Source: Nocardia mangyaensis
GTDB taxonomy: Bacteria > Actinomycetota > Actinomycetes > Mycobacteriales > Mycobacteriaceae
Reading direction: 5' to 3'
Length of the DNA: 64,000 nt
Assembly (NCBI RefSeq): GCF_001886715.1
Contig: NZ_CP018082.1
Span: forward strand, 3,596,001-3,660,000
Of this stretch, positions 49,875 through 58,900 are shown piece by piece. The position numbers were made by a program, and so were the translations under genes. The notes below the pieces were generated by a model. The model searched no databases. It was not told where the DNA came from and saw nothing but the letters and a program-made list of their open reading frames with translations. Within the stretch, counting starts at the first letter, position 1. Every line of letters starts with the position of its first letter.

Positions 49875-51047
49875 TCACTGATGAACGGCGAGGATGGCCC
49901 CGAGGCCTTCTTGGAGGTCCTTGACGAAATACTCGGGAACTTCCAGGGATGGGAAGTGTCCCCCGGTCTCGGGTTCGGTCCAGCGGACGATCTGCCGGTA
50001 CCGCTGTTGTGCCCAGGGGCGCGGGCACTTCTCGATGTCGCGGGGGTACATGGTGATTGCCGACGGGACATCGACTCGCAGGTCGGGGTCGAGTGAGTTG
50101 TGGCTTTCGTAGTAGATGCGAGCCGCTGACGCACCGGAGCGCGTCAGCCAGTACAGGGTGACGTCATCGAGGACACGGTCCATGCAGATCGTCTCGAACG
50201 GGCTGTCTTCGGTATCCGACCACTCGGCGAACTTGTCCAGGATCCAGGCGAGAAGTCCGACCGGTGAGTCGACGAGTGAATAGCCGATGGTCTGTGGTCG
50301 GGTCGCCTGCTGTTTCGCGTATGCCGCGCGGTGTTGCCAGAAGTCGCGGGTTTCCTCGGTCCACTGGCGCTCGGCGGCGGTCAGTCCGTCGGGTGTCAGT
50401 CCGGGCGGTGCCTCCGCGAACAGCGTGTGGATGCCGAGGACGCGCTCGGGGAATCTGCCGCCGAGAACGGTGGTGATATTGCCTCCCCAGTCGCCACCAT
50501 GAGCGGCGAACCTGCGGTAGCCGAGCCTTCCCATCAGTTCGACCCACGCGGCGGCGATCCGTTCGGTTCCCCACCCGGTGGTGGTCGGCTTGTCGCTGTA
50601 ACCGAAGCCGGGTAGCGAGGGGATCACGACGTGGAACGCCGGTGCGGCGGTGTCTTTCGGGTCTGCCAGTTCATCCGCTATGTCGATGAACTCGGCGATG
50701 CTGCCCGGCCAGCCGTGCGTCAAGATCAGCGGAGTGGCGTCGGCACGGGCGGATCGTCGGTGCAGGAAGTGGATTCCCAGCTCGTCGATGGTCGTGCGGA
50801 ATTGGCCGATCCGGTGGAGGCGCTCTTCGAACGAGCGCCAGTGATATCCGGTGCGCCAGTAGTGCACGACATCGGCGAGGTCGGCGAGTGGAACGCCCTG
50901 CTCCCATCGGCGAGGGTCGGGCGCGGCGCGGTAGACCGTCTCGGGTTCGGGCAGGCGCGCCGCGGCCAATCGTGCGCGCAGATCGTCGAGCTCGGCGTCA
51001 GTCGCGCGGGCTTGGAATGCTTCCACGTCGTTGGCTGGATGGGGCAT
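49875..51047 (-). CDS. Epoxide hydrolase
   Basis: A 390-residue microsomal-type epoxide hydrolase. The N-terminal EHN domain (about 1-110) is followed by the alpha/beta core. Key residues: oxyanion HGWPGS, nucleophile Asp in GGDWGG, cap Tyr in ARIYYESH and catalytic His in GGHFPSLEVPE. It opens epoxides to diols. AGGAGG precedes the ATG at 51047; the frame further upstream is a shadow. It faces the CGNR regulator across a promoter with two related operators. A decayed paralogue lies at 53.5 kb. Confidence 0.92.
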   Translation of the reverse strand: MPHPANDVEAFQARATDAELDDLRARLAAARLPEPETVYRAAPDPRRWEQGVPLADLADVVHYWRTGYHWRSFEERLHRIGQFRTTIDELGIHFLHRRSARADATPLILTHGWPGSIAEFIDIADELADPKDTAAPAFHVVIPSLPGFGYSDKPTTTGWGTERIAAAWVELMGRLGYRRFAAHGGDWGGNITTVLGGRFPERVLGIHTLFAEAPPGLTPDGLTAAERQWTEETRDFWQHRAAYAKQQATRPQTIGYSLVDSPVGLLAWILDKFAEWSDTEDSPFETICMDRVLDDVTLYWLTRSGASAARIYYESHNSLDPDLRVDVPSAITMYPRDIEKCPRPWAQQRYRQIVRWTEPETGGHFPSLEVPEYFVKDLQEGLGAILAVHQ

Positions 51048-51065
51048 GAGACCTCCTGTCAGCCG

Positions 51066-51086
51066 AGAACCGGCTAAGACGGTTCT
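51066..51086. promoter_or_regulatory. CGNR-gene operator, site 1
   Basis: AGAACCG-GCTAAGA-CGGTTCT, perfect 7-bp arms. It lies 19 bp upstream of the epoxide hydrolase start. Its 17-bp core matches site 2 at 14 of 17 positions. Confidence 0.65.
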
Positions 51087-51109
51087 AACATGCCAACCTG
51101 CCGACGGGC

Positions 51110-51126
51110 AACCAGCTAAGGTGGTT
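51110..51126. promoter_or_regulatory. CGNR-gene operator, site 2
   Basis: AACCA-GCTAAGG-TGGTT, ending 2 bp before the CGNR start codon. It contains the -10 TAAGGT (51117-51122), which is 6 nt before the ATG. Centre-to-centre distance to site 1 is 42 bp, four helical turns. Confidence 0.65.
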
Positions 51127-51128
51127 CC

Positions 51129-51707
51129 ATGCCTGCTGGGTTTCCCGACTTCCGCCTCGGTTCCGTGCTGGCGACCAGCTTCACGGCGACAGTGACGGAG
51201 CGTCAGGGCGATGCTGTGGAGCGCATTCCCACACCACAGCGGCTCGTCGACTGGCTGGTGGTGAACGGCCTGGACGTGGACTCGTGCACCACCGCGCAAC
51301 TCGAACTCGCGTGGGAGCTGCGGGAGTCGATTCACGCCGCCGCGACCGCGGCGGCCGGCCACGCCACTCCCCCTGCCTCGGCTGTCCAGGTCATCAACGA
51401 CCGCAGCATTGAGGGCCGGGCGTCGGCGGTGCTGACGCCCGAAGGCGATCGGCACTGGCGACTCAGCTCGGCTTCCTGCGTAGAAGATGCCCTGGGTGTG
51501 ATCGCCGCCGACGCGATCAGCATCATCGCGGGCGAACGAGACGGCAAACTGGCCATGTGCGCATCGCCGAGCTGTCGAGCTGCCTTCTTCGACACCAGCC
51601 AGAGTCGCACCCGCAAATGGTGTGACATGAACACGTGCGGGAATCGTCAGAAGAAGGCACGTTTCCTTGCCAATCAGCGCACCGGGGCCGGTGAGACTCC
51701 CACTTGA
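51129..51707 (+). CDS. CGNR zinc-finger (ABATE domain) regulator
   Basis: A 192-residue protein with an N-terminal ABATE domain (about 1-140) and a C-terminal CGNR zinc finger: CASPSCRAAFFDTSQSRTRK followed by WCDMNTCGNRQKKARF. The CGNR motif binds zinc and DNA. Such proteins are stress- or metabolite-responsive regulators. The start is fixed by TAAGGT exactly 6 nt upstream. It is divergent from the epoxide hydrolase, its likely target; both starts are close to matching operators. Confidence 0.88.
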   Translation: MPAGFPDFRLGSVLATSFTATVTERQGDAVERIPTPQRLVDWLVVNGLDVDSCTTAQLELAWELRESIHAAATAAAGHATPPASAVQVINDRSIEGRASAVLTPEGDRHWRLSSASCVEDALGVIAADAISIIAGERDGKLAMCASPSCRAAFFDTSQSRTRKWCDMNTCGNRQKKARFLANQRTGAGETPT

Positions 51708-51711
51708 TCCT

Positions 51712-52959
51712 TCACCGGGTCGCGGGGCGGAATCGGAGCTGGGTGATGCGGTGGCCGTCGAGGGCGCTGACCGTCAGGCGGTGGCCGTCGACGGTGATGG
51801 TGTCGCCGAGTTCGGGGATGCGTTGGAGTTTGTCGAGGACGAAGCCCGCGACAGTCTCGTAGGGTCCTTTGGGGAGGGTGATCCCGGTGGCGGTCGTGAA
51901 GTCGTCGACGATCAGTAGTCCGTCGATGTGGTGATGTGGGAGGTCGAATTCGTCGCCGATCTCGCCGACGATTTCCTCCACCAGGTCCTCGATCGTGACG
52001 ATTCCCGCGGTGCCGCCGAATTCGTCGACAACGATGGCGATCTGCTGATTGCCGTGCCGCATTTCCGACAGGGTGGTCAGTGCCGGTTTGGAATCGGGAA
52101 ACTCCATCACTTCGCGCGCCAGGTCTCCCACCGTGGCGGTGCTGTCGTCGGCGAGTAGGAGATCGCGCAGGTGAACGAATCCGGTGACATCGTCCAGCGA
52201 TCCGGCGGTGACCGGATAGCGGCTGTGGCCGCGATGCAGAGCTTCCTCGCCTGCGCGGTGGACCGGTGTGGTGGCCTCGAGGAATTCGACATCGGTGCGT
52301 GGTCGCATGACGGCGGCCAGGCGACGATGGCCGGCGTCGAAGACCTCGTTCAGGATGACGCGTTCCTCGTCGGGAAGAGTCGAGTGTCCGGTGAGCAGGT
52401 CGCGCAACTCCTCATGGGTGATCTCCTCGCCCTTGACCTTCGGGTCTGCGCCGAGCAGGCGCACCAGGGCGTCGGTGGACACCGAGAGCAGCCAGATCAC
52501 CGGTCGCACCACGGTGGCGAACCTGTCCAAGGTCGGTGCCGTCGCCATCGCCACACCGGTGGCTCGTTGCAGTGCGATGCGTTTGGGCACGAGTTCGCCG
52601 AGGATCAGTGACAGGTAGGAGATCACCAGTGTGATGGTGACCAGGGCGGTCGCTACCGCGAGCCCGGGCGGCAGTCCCCAGGACTCGAGGACCGGGGAGA
52701 GGTCGGGGGCGAGCATGGAGGCACCGTAGGCGGCGGAGAAGAAGCCCGCGACGGTGACGCCGATCTGCACCGCGGCCAGGAACCGATTCGGATTCCTGGC
52801 CAGCACGGCTGTTCTGGCCCCGCGCTTACCACGGTCCTCCAGTCGACGGATCTGACTCTCACGCAAGGTCACCAGCGCAATTTCGGTGCCGGCGAAGACA
52901 CCGCCGATCAGCACGAATACGAGAACCAGCGCGATATTGACAACCGTGTCGGAGTTCAT
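51712..52959 (-). CDS. CNNM/HlyC-type transporter (DUF21-CBS-CorC)
   Basis: A 415-residue hemolysin-family protein. An N-terminal DUF21 membrane domain with three to four helices ([20 protein letters not shown] at the start) is followed by two CBS domains (about 205-330, with [12 protein letters not shown] and [20 protein letters not shown]) and a CorC_HlyC domain. Family members export or sense magnesium or cobalt. The start is the ATG at 52959. It ends 4 bp before the convergent CGNR gene end. Confidence 0.88.
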   Translation of the reverse strand: MNSDTVVNIALVLVFVLIGGVFAGTEIALVTLRESQIRRLEDRGKRGARTAVLARNPNRFLAAVQIGVTVAGFFSAAYGASMLAPDLSPVLESWGLPPGLAVATALVTITLVISYLSLILGELVPKRIALQRATGVAMATAPTLDRFATVVRPVIWLLSVSTDALVRLLGADPKVKGEEITHEELRDLLTGHSTLPDEERVILNEVFDAGHRRLAAVMRPRTDVEFLEATTPVHRAGEEALHRGHSRYPVTAGSLDDVTGFVHLRDLLLADDSTATVGDLAREVMEFPDSKPALTTLSEMRHGNQQIAIVVDEFGGTAGIVTIEDLVEEIVGEIGDEFDLPHHHIDGLLIVDDFTTATGITLPKGPYETVAGFVLDKLQRIPELGDTITVDGHRLTVSALDGHRITQLRFRPATR

Positions 52960-53197
52960 GGCGTGCGCCGACGCGATATCGGTCGGTGGGGTCCAGGAGG
53001 GTCGTCCATGGCCTTTCTCCTCGCGGAGCCTTGGTGGCGATGTGCATTCAGTATAGAAGAAGTGCGGCGAATCGAAATCAACCCCATAAGTCCTGATTAT
53101 GAGGTGGTAGCCGGTCGGCCACTACCCGCCGCCTCGCACGCACAGCAGGATGGTGGGCAGCCCGCGTTCGCGGGGTGGTGCGGCGGAGGAGAACAGT

Positions 53198-53533
53198 GTG
53201 ACGTTCGTGATCGGTGCCGCGTGTGTGGACGTGCTGGATCGGGCCTGTGTGGAGGAGTGCCCGATCGACTGCATCTTCGAAGGTGGCCGGATGGCCTACA
53301 TCCAGCCCGATGACTGCATCGACTGTGGCGCTTGCGAACCGGTGTGCCCGGTGGAGGCGATCTACTTCGAGGACGATCTTCCGGCGGGTCAGGAAGAGTT
53401 CATCGCCGAGAACGCCCGGTTCTTCGCCGAGCCGCTGCCGGGACGGGACGCACCGCTCGGGCAGCCGGGTAGTGCGTCGGGGGTCGGTGTGCTGGGGGTC
53501 GACACGGAGTACGTGCGGGAGTATCGCCCGTGA
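53198..53533 (+). CDS. 7Fe ferredoxin (FdxA-type)
   Basis: A 111-residue ferredoxin. The cysteines of the [3Fe-4S]/[4Fe-4S] clusters are in ACVEECPIDC and CIDCGACEPVCPVEAI. It matches the mycobacterial-type seven-iron ferredoxin in length and layout, with a Gly/Pro-rich tail. The GTG at 53198 follows GGAGGAG by 6 nt. It would donate electrons to P450s or other oxygenases; none is adjacent. Its 3' end overlaps a decayed epoxide hydrolase. Confidence 0.9.
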   Translation: MTFVIGAACVDVLDRACVEECPIDCIFEGGRMAYIQPDDCIDCGACEPVCPVEAIYFEDDLPAGQEEFIAENARFFAEPLPGRDAPLGQPGSASGVGVLGVDTEYVREYRP

Positions 53534-53740
53534 CGGGATACTCCCCCGTGATCCGGGCCAGGAAGAACTCGCGGATGTCTGCGGCGAGCAGTTCCGGTAC
53601 CTCCATGGCCGCGAAGTGTCGGCCGCGGTCGAATTCCGACCAGTGCCGAAGTCGCCGCCGTGAGCGCCGTAGTGCTGGTAGCCGAGTCGGCGCATCAGTT
53701 CGGCCCATGCTCGCGCGATGCGGGTGGTGTCCCAGCCGCA
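53526..53740 (-). pseudogene. Epoxide hydrolase remnant with internal deletion
   Basis: From 53740 the minus strand reads CGWDTTRIARAWAELMRRLG and GAHGGDFG, the region up to the nucleophile Asp. At 53645-53647 the frame changes and the sequence jumps to HWSEFDRGRHFAAMEVPELL, the end with the catalytic His. The middle of the enzyme (roughly 170 codons) and its N-terminus are missing. The 308-bp gap 53534-53841 otherwise holds only the MarR promoter. Confidence 0.8.
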
Positions 53741-53792
53741 TTCATGGTCGACACTCCGGGTATTCGTTAGTGGCAATAACGTTTGCCAGCTG

Positions 53793-53810
53793 AACGATAA
53801 TGTAATCGTT
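53793..53810. promoter_or_regulatory. MarR operator candidate
   Basis: AACGAT-AATGTA-ATCGTT, perfect 6-bp arms, 32 bp before the MarR start. A further AACGATAAG copy lies at 53820, next to the -10 TAGGCT (53830-53835). Confidence 0.6.
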
Positions 53811-53841
53811 GGTTCGCCAAACGATAAGTTAGGCTGACTCC

Positions 53842-54318
53842 ATGGCGACCCCCTCCGAGGAATCACCGGCGAGCTGGACGAACCTGCCCAGCTGGCTACT
53901 CACCCAGACCGCCAACCATGCCCATCGCCTGGTGACCGAAGGGTTCTCGGCCGCCGACGCCCGCGGCTATCACTACCGCCTGCTGGCCACCCTCGCCGAA
54001 TTCGGCCCGGCCAGCCAGGCGACGTTGGGCCGCCGCAGCGGCATCCATCTCAGCGACATGGTCGCGACGATCAACGAACTCGCCGAGCGCGACCTGGTCC
54101 AGCGGTCCCCCGACCCGGCCGACCGGCGCCGCAACATCGTCTCCCTGACCACGGCGGGCAAGCGACGGCTGCGCAAGCTCGACAAGCGGCTGGCCGACGC
54201 GCAGGCCGAACTGCTGGAGCCGCTGTCGCCCGAGCAGCGCCGCCACTTGACCGAGTTGCTGACGCTACTGCTGGACCACCACTCCGGGCCGGCGGACTCT
54301 CCCGACGAAGAGCGATAA
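53842..54318 (+). CDS. MarR family regulator
   Basis: A 158-residue MarR winged-helix protein: recognition region GPASQATLGRRSGIHLSDMV, then ERDLVQRSPDPADRRRNIVS (the wing, with conserved Asp-Arg-Arg). TAGGCT is exactly 6 nt before the ATG, so the message is leaderless. It was probably divergent from the epoxide hydrolase that has now decayed, and may be left without that target (inference). Confidence 0.9.
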   Translation: MATPSEESPASWTNLPSWLLTQTANHAHRLVTEGFSAADARGYHYRLLATLAEFGPASQATLGRRSGIHLSDMVATINELAERDLVQRSPDPADRRRNIVSLTTAGKRRLRKLDKRLADAQAELLEPLSPEQRRHLTELLTLLLDHHSGPADSPDEER

Positions 54319-54319
54319 A

Positions 54320-54339
54320 AGTACTGGTCGGCCGGTACT
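54320..54339 (+). terminator. Hairpin directly after the MarR gene
   Basis: AGTACTGG-TCGG-CCGGTACT with one mismatch in the arms, starting two bases after the MarR stop codon. Likely terminator for MarR. Confidence 0.4.
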
Positions 54340-54354
54340 GTGCTCAGTGCACAA
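54338..54354. promoter_or_regulatory. TTGTGC-type site downstream of the PucR gene
   Basis: CTGTGC-TCAGT-GCACAA. It has the same 6-5-6 layout as the site at 55682 upstream of the PucR gene; 54 bp beyond the PucR stop. Confidence 0.45.
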
Positions 54355-54407
54355 AATGAACGAAATTATGGATAGGGCGCGTCAGTGCCGGTGCGGGACA
54401 GGCCGAT

Positions 54408-55643
54408 TCAAGTCGCCGCCGTCAGCACCTGGCGATGCCACCGACACACGCCCAAGGCGAAACGCACCTCGAAGCTGTCGGTGTCCAAGCTGATGCCGTA
54501 TCGCCCGGTGACCTGCTGGATCCGGTACTGAACGGTATTGCGATGCACCTGAAGGACGCGCGCGGTGCGTGAAAAGCTGCCGTCCTCGGCGAGGAACACC
54601 TCGAGCGTGTGCCGCAGCAACGTCGTCTTCGTCGTGTCCTCGGCCAGCGGGCCGAGGACACGACGAACGAACCCGGCGAGCTCGTCCGGCTCGTCGGCCA
54701 GCAATGCGAACGGTGCGACCGCGTCGAACTCCACCACACCCGGTGCGTCCGGACCGGCGGAGACGACCAGCGCTTTCGCTCGCGCCGCACCGCGAGCGGA
54801 GCGCCGGAACCCGGGCAGCCCCTCCCCCACGGGCCCCAGCGTGACCCGCACCGGCAGTCCGGCGCTCTCGATCGGATCGGCGAGCACGTCGTGGGCGACG
54901 GGATCGCCGTCGACCGGGAACCAGATCCGCATATCGCGCGCACCGGTCGCCGACACCAACTCCGCACCCTCGGCCCCCATCGCCGTCGACAGCAGCTGGC
55001 GCGCCTGCTCGAAGGCGCGGGCGGCATCGGCGCCGGTGGTGGTGGGCGTGGTCCACAGTTCCGCGGCACGATGTCGCCGGTCGAGGCGGTAGTCCAGGGC
55101 CGTTTCGGCGGCCGGGACGTCGACGTCGTCGCTGTCGAGAAGCCGGGCGATCCACTGCTGGCGGGCCGCCTGACGGCTGCTGAGCCAGCGATCCCGTTCC
55201 GCCTCGTAGATCCGGCCCATCGAGGAGTTGAGCCGATCGAGGTAGCGGCCCGCGAACTCGAGCAGCTCGGCGATCCGGGCGGGCTGATCGGGTCCCGGCA
55301 CGGCGAGGATCAGCCCGATGGCCGCGTCGAGCAGCCGGTACTGGCCGAGCCCGTAGGCGCGCAGCAGGACCGTCAGCGGCACGCCGCGCCGAGCCAGCCG
55401 CTGAGCGTAGGCCGTGGCGGCGGCGGACGGGCTGACCGTGGCGGGGTCGACGTTGTTGGCCAGCACGTACTGCACGACAGCGACGTTCTCGGCGATGCTG
55501 GCGGCCCGCATGTCGGCCAGGTCGAAGGCGATGTCGGTCACCGGAATCATCTGCTCGGTGACCCGGATGAGCTCTTCGGTGATGGCTCCGGTGAGCGGGC
55601 CCAGCGCCTGGCCGACCCAGACCAGTGATCCGTAGGCCGCCAC
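54408..55643 (-). CDS. PucR/CdaR-type regulator
   Basis: A 411-residue regulator. The C-terminal PucR HTH is LLRHTLEVFLAEDGSFSRTA with LQVHRNTVQYRI (about 345-395). The N-terminal part (about 1-190) resembles the RsbRD-like/GGDEF-like sensor seen in actinobacterial PucR proteins. The start is a GTG at 55643 behind GGAG (6-nt spacer). It lies next to, and divergent from, the NRPS gene, so it may control it. A perfect TTGTGC-N5-GCACAA site lies 39 bp upstream. Confidence 0.86.
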   Translation of the reverse strand: MAAYGSLVWVGQALGPLTGAITEELIRVTEQMIPVTDIAFDLADMRAASIAENVAVVQYVLANNVDPATVSPSAAATAYAQRLARRGVPLTVLLRAYGLGQYRLLDAAIGLILAVPGPDQPARIAELLEFAGRYLDRLNSSMGRIYEAERDRWLSSRQAARQQWIARLLDSDDVDVPAAETALDYRLDRRHRAAELWTTPTTTGADAARAFEQARQLLSTAMGAEGAELVSATGARDMRIWFPVDGDPVAHDVLADPIESAGLPVRVTLGPVGEGLPGFRRSARGAARAKALVVSAGPDAPGVVEFDAVAPFALLADEPDELAGFVRRVLGPLAEDTTKTTLLRHTLEVFLAEDGSFSRTARVLQVHRNTVQYRIQQVTGRYGISLDTDSFEVRFALGVCRWHRQVLTAAT

Positions 55644-55681
55644 CGGCTACTCCGTTCGTTGAACAAAAACTGTCGTCGATA

Positions 55682-55698
55682 TTGTGCCATCAGCACAA
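55682..55698. promoter_or_regulatory. TTGTGC-CATCA-GCACAA operator
   Basis: Perfect 6-bp arms with a 5-bp centre, 39 bp upstream of the PucR-type gene and about 200 bp before the NRPS start. A near-identical site lies beyond the 3' end of the same gene (54338). Confidence 0.6.
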
Positions 55699-55900
55699 AT
55701 TTCGCCGTCGGTGCGCCGTAGCCGCACCTTGTGTGGTCGTGACACCGTGACCTGTGATGTCATGTTCGCTGAACGCCCCGATACCGACTCCTTTCTTGCT
55801 TGTTCGACACTGGTCCACCGCTCGGTAGGCCCAGAATCCGACAGGGTTCGTGGGTCATCGCAGAGCTGTGGGCCGGACAGGTGAAGGATGTAGTACTCGG

Positions 55901-58900
55901 ATGGGTGAAGGTCGTCGTGCGCCGCGCGGTCGAGGCAATCGCAAGTCGAGCACTGCCCTGTTCGCCCAGTTGCTCACCGCCGCCGTCGACACCGCCGGTG
56001 AGACGGTCGCGGTGTCCTGCTCCGCGGGCGGCGACCGCCGCGAACTCACCTACACCGAGCTCGACGCGTATTCGTCGCGTTTGGCCAGGGAACTGATCGC
56101 GCGGGGCGCCGGTCCCGGCGATGTGATCGCGCTCGGTCTCACCCGCTCGGTCGATTCGGTGGCGGCGGTGTGGGCGGTGGCCAAGACCGGCGCCGCGTAT
56201 GTGCCGGTCGACCCGGCGCTGCCCGCAGCGCGGATCGCCTATCTGCTCGCCGACTCCGGGGCGATGATGGGCCTGACCCGCTCGGCGCATCTGCCCGCAC
56301 TGGGTGAGGCGGTGCAGTGGCTGACCATCGACACCGAGGCCGACCGGATCGCGGCGCACCCCGCCCACCCGATCTCCTACCTGGACCGGGTCCGTCCACT
56401 GACCGATCAGCATCCCGCCTACCTCATCTACACCTCGGGCTCGACCGGTCGGCCCAAGGGCGTCGTCGTCACCCACACCGGTCTGGGCTCTCTGGTCGCG
56501 GCGGCGCGGGAACGCTACGACGTCGACGCGGATGCCCGTGTCCTGCACGTGTGCTCGCCCAATTTCGACGTTTCGGTGCTCGAGCTGTTGCTGACCTTCA
56601 CTGCCGGTGCCACGCTCGTGATCTCACCCCCGACGGTGTTCGGCGGCCCCGAGCTGGCCGCGTTGCTGCGCCGGGAGCGGGTGACCCACATGCTGATCAC
56701 CCCTGCCGCGCTGGAGTCGGTCGACGCGCGAGATCTGAACGCCTTGCGCGTGGTCGTCGTCGCGGGCGACGCGTTCGGGCCGGCACTGGTCGAGCGCTGG
56801 GCTGTCGATGGTCGCGCGTTCTACAACGGCTACGGGCCGACCGAGGCCACCATTCTCGCGACGGGCAGCGCTGGCCTGCGCCCGGGTGAACCGATCACGA
56901 TCGGTGGTGCCTTCACCGGTATCGGTGTGCTGGTGCTGGATTCGCGGCTGCGGCCGGTCCCGGTCGGGGTCGCCGGTGAGCTGTATCTGTCCGGTCCGGC
57001 CTTGGCGCAGAGCTACCTGGGCAAGCCGGGGCTCACGGCGGACCGGTTCGTCGCCGCGACGTTCGCGGGTGCGGCGGGTGCGCGCATGTATCGGACCGGT
57101 GACCTGGTTCGCCGCACACCCGAGGGCGAGCTCGAGCATCTGGGTCGCTCCGATTTCCAGGTGAAGATCCGCGGGTTCCGAGTCGAACTCGGGGAGATCG
57201 ACGCCGCGCTCACCGCCCACCCCGACCTCGATTACGCCGTCACCCTCGGTGTGACCGCCGATTCCGGTGCGACGGTGTTGGTGTCATATGTCCTGCCACG
57301 CGACAGCGTCGCGGTCGACACCGAGGAGGTGGCGCGTTTCGTCGGCACGTGCCTGCCCGCGCACATGGTGCCCACGCTCGTCATCGCCTTGGCCGAGATC
57401 CCGCTGACCCCGAACGGGAAGCTCGATCGCGCGGCGCTGCCCGCACCGGTATTCGGCGCTGCCGGTTCGCGCGCACCGGAGGGACCGGTCGAGACCCGTA
57501 TCGCCGAGCTGTTCGCCCAGGTGCTCGGGGTGCGCGAGGTCGGTGCGCAGGATTCGTTCTTCGCCGCCGGTGGGGACAGCATTCTGTCGATCCAGCTGGT
57601 GTCGCGGGCGCGTTCGGCCGGGATCTCGTTCACGCCGCAGCAGGTGTTCGAGCATCGGACCGTGGCGGGGCTGGCGCGGGTCGCGGTACTCGGGGACGAA
57701 TCGGCGCCGAGGTTGGCGGAGCTGCCCGGCGGCGGTGTCGGCGAGGTGCCGCTGACGCCGGTGTTGGCGGCCGCCGTGGCGGGCGGCCGGTTCATCGGCC
57801 GGTTCAGTCAGCAGATGGTGTTGGCCCTACCCGAGAACATCGACCGGACCGCGGTGGTGGAGGTTCTCACCGCAGTGCTCGATCACCATGACGTGTTGCG
57901 TGCCGGGGCCGAGCAGGTCGACGGACGATGGCAGCTACGGACGCTGCCGCCGGGGTCGGTGGACGTCGGCGATCTGCTCACGCGCGTCGATGTTGCGGCG
58001 GGCCGCAGTGCCGACGAACTCGCCGAGATCGCCGATGCTGCCATGGAGTCCGCGCTCGACGCACTGGACCCGCAGGCCGCCCGCATGATCGCGTTCGCGT
58101 GGTTGTGCCGGCCGGACGGTCCCGCGGGCTTGGTCGTGGCGGCCAATCACGCGGTGATCGACGGCGTGTCCTGGCGAATCCTGTTGTCGGACCTGGTCAC
58201 CGCGTGGGCCCAGTACGCGGCGGGGCAGCGGATCGTCCTGCCCGCGGTCGGGACGTCGTTTCGGCGGTGGGCCCACGGGATCACCGAGGCGGCGAGCAGC
58301 CGCCGTGACGAGCTCGACCATTGGCAGCGCACCTTGGCCGTGCCCGACCCGCTGCTGGGTGATCGTCCACTCGACCCCGCACTCGACACCGTCTCGACAG
58401 TGCGGACGTGGCGCGTCACGGTGCCCGTCGAGGTGACCCGGGCAGTCCTGACCGACCTGCCGACGACGTACCGGACGGGCGCCGAGGACGCTCTGCTGGC
58501 CGCGCTGGCACTGGCCGTGCGCACTTGGCGAGCACGTCGGGGTGTGCAGGCGCCCGCCACCCGTGTGCGGCTCGAAGGCCACGGCCGCGAGGCCGCCGCG
58601 CTCGACGGCGCCGACCTGACCCGCACGGTCGGCTGGTTCACCACCATGTATCCCGTCGCCCTCGACCTGGGCGAGAGCGATCCCTGGTGCGGGGGCGCGG
58701 GGACCGCGGCACTGGTCAAGGCGGTGAAGGAGCAACTGCTCGCGGTGCCCCACAAGGGCATCGGCTTCGGGATGCTGCGGCACCTCGACACCGAATCGGC
58801 TCCCCTGCTCGACGGCGCTCTCGGCCAGGTCGGCTTCAACTATCTGGGCCGCGTGTCCGCGAACGAGGTGTCGGACACCCTCACCGACCACAGCTGGCTG

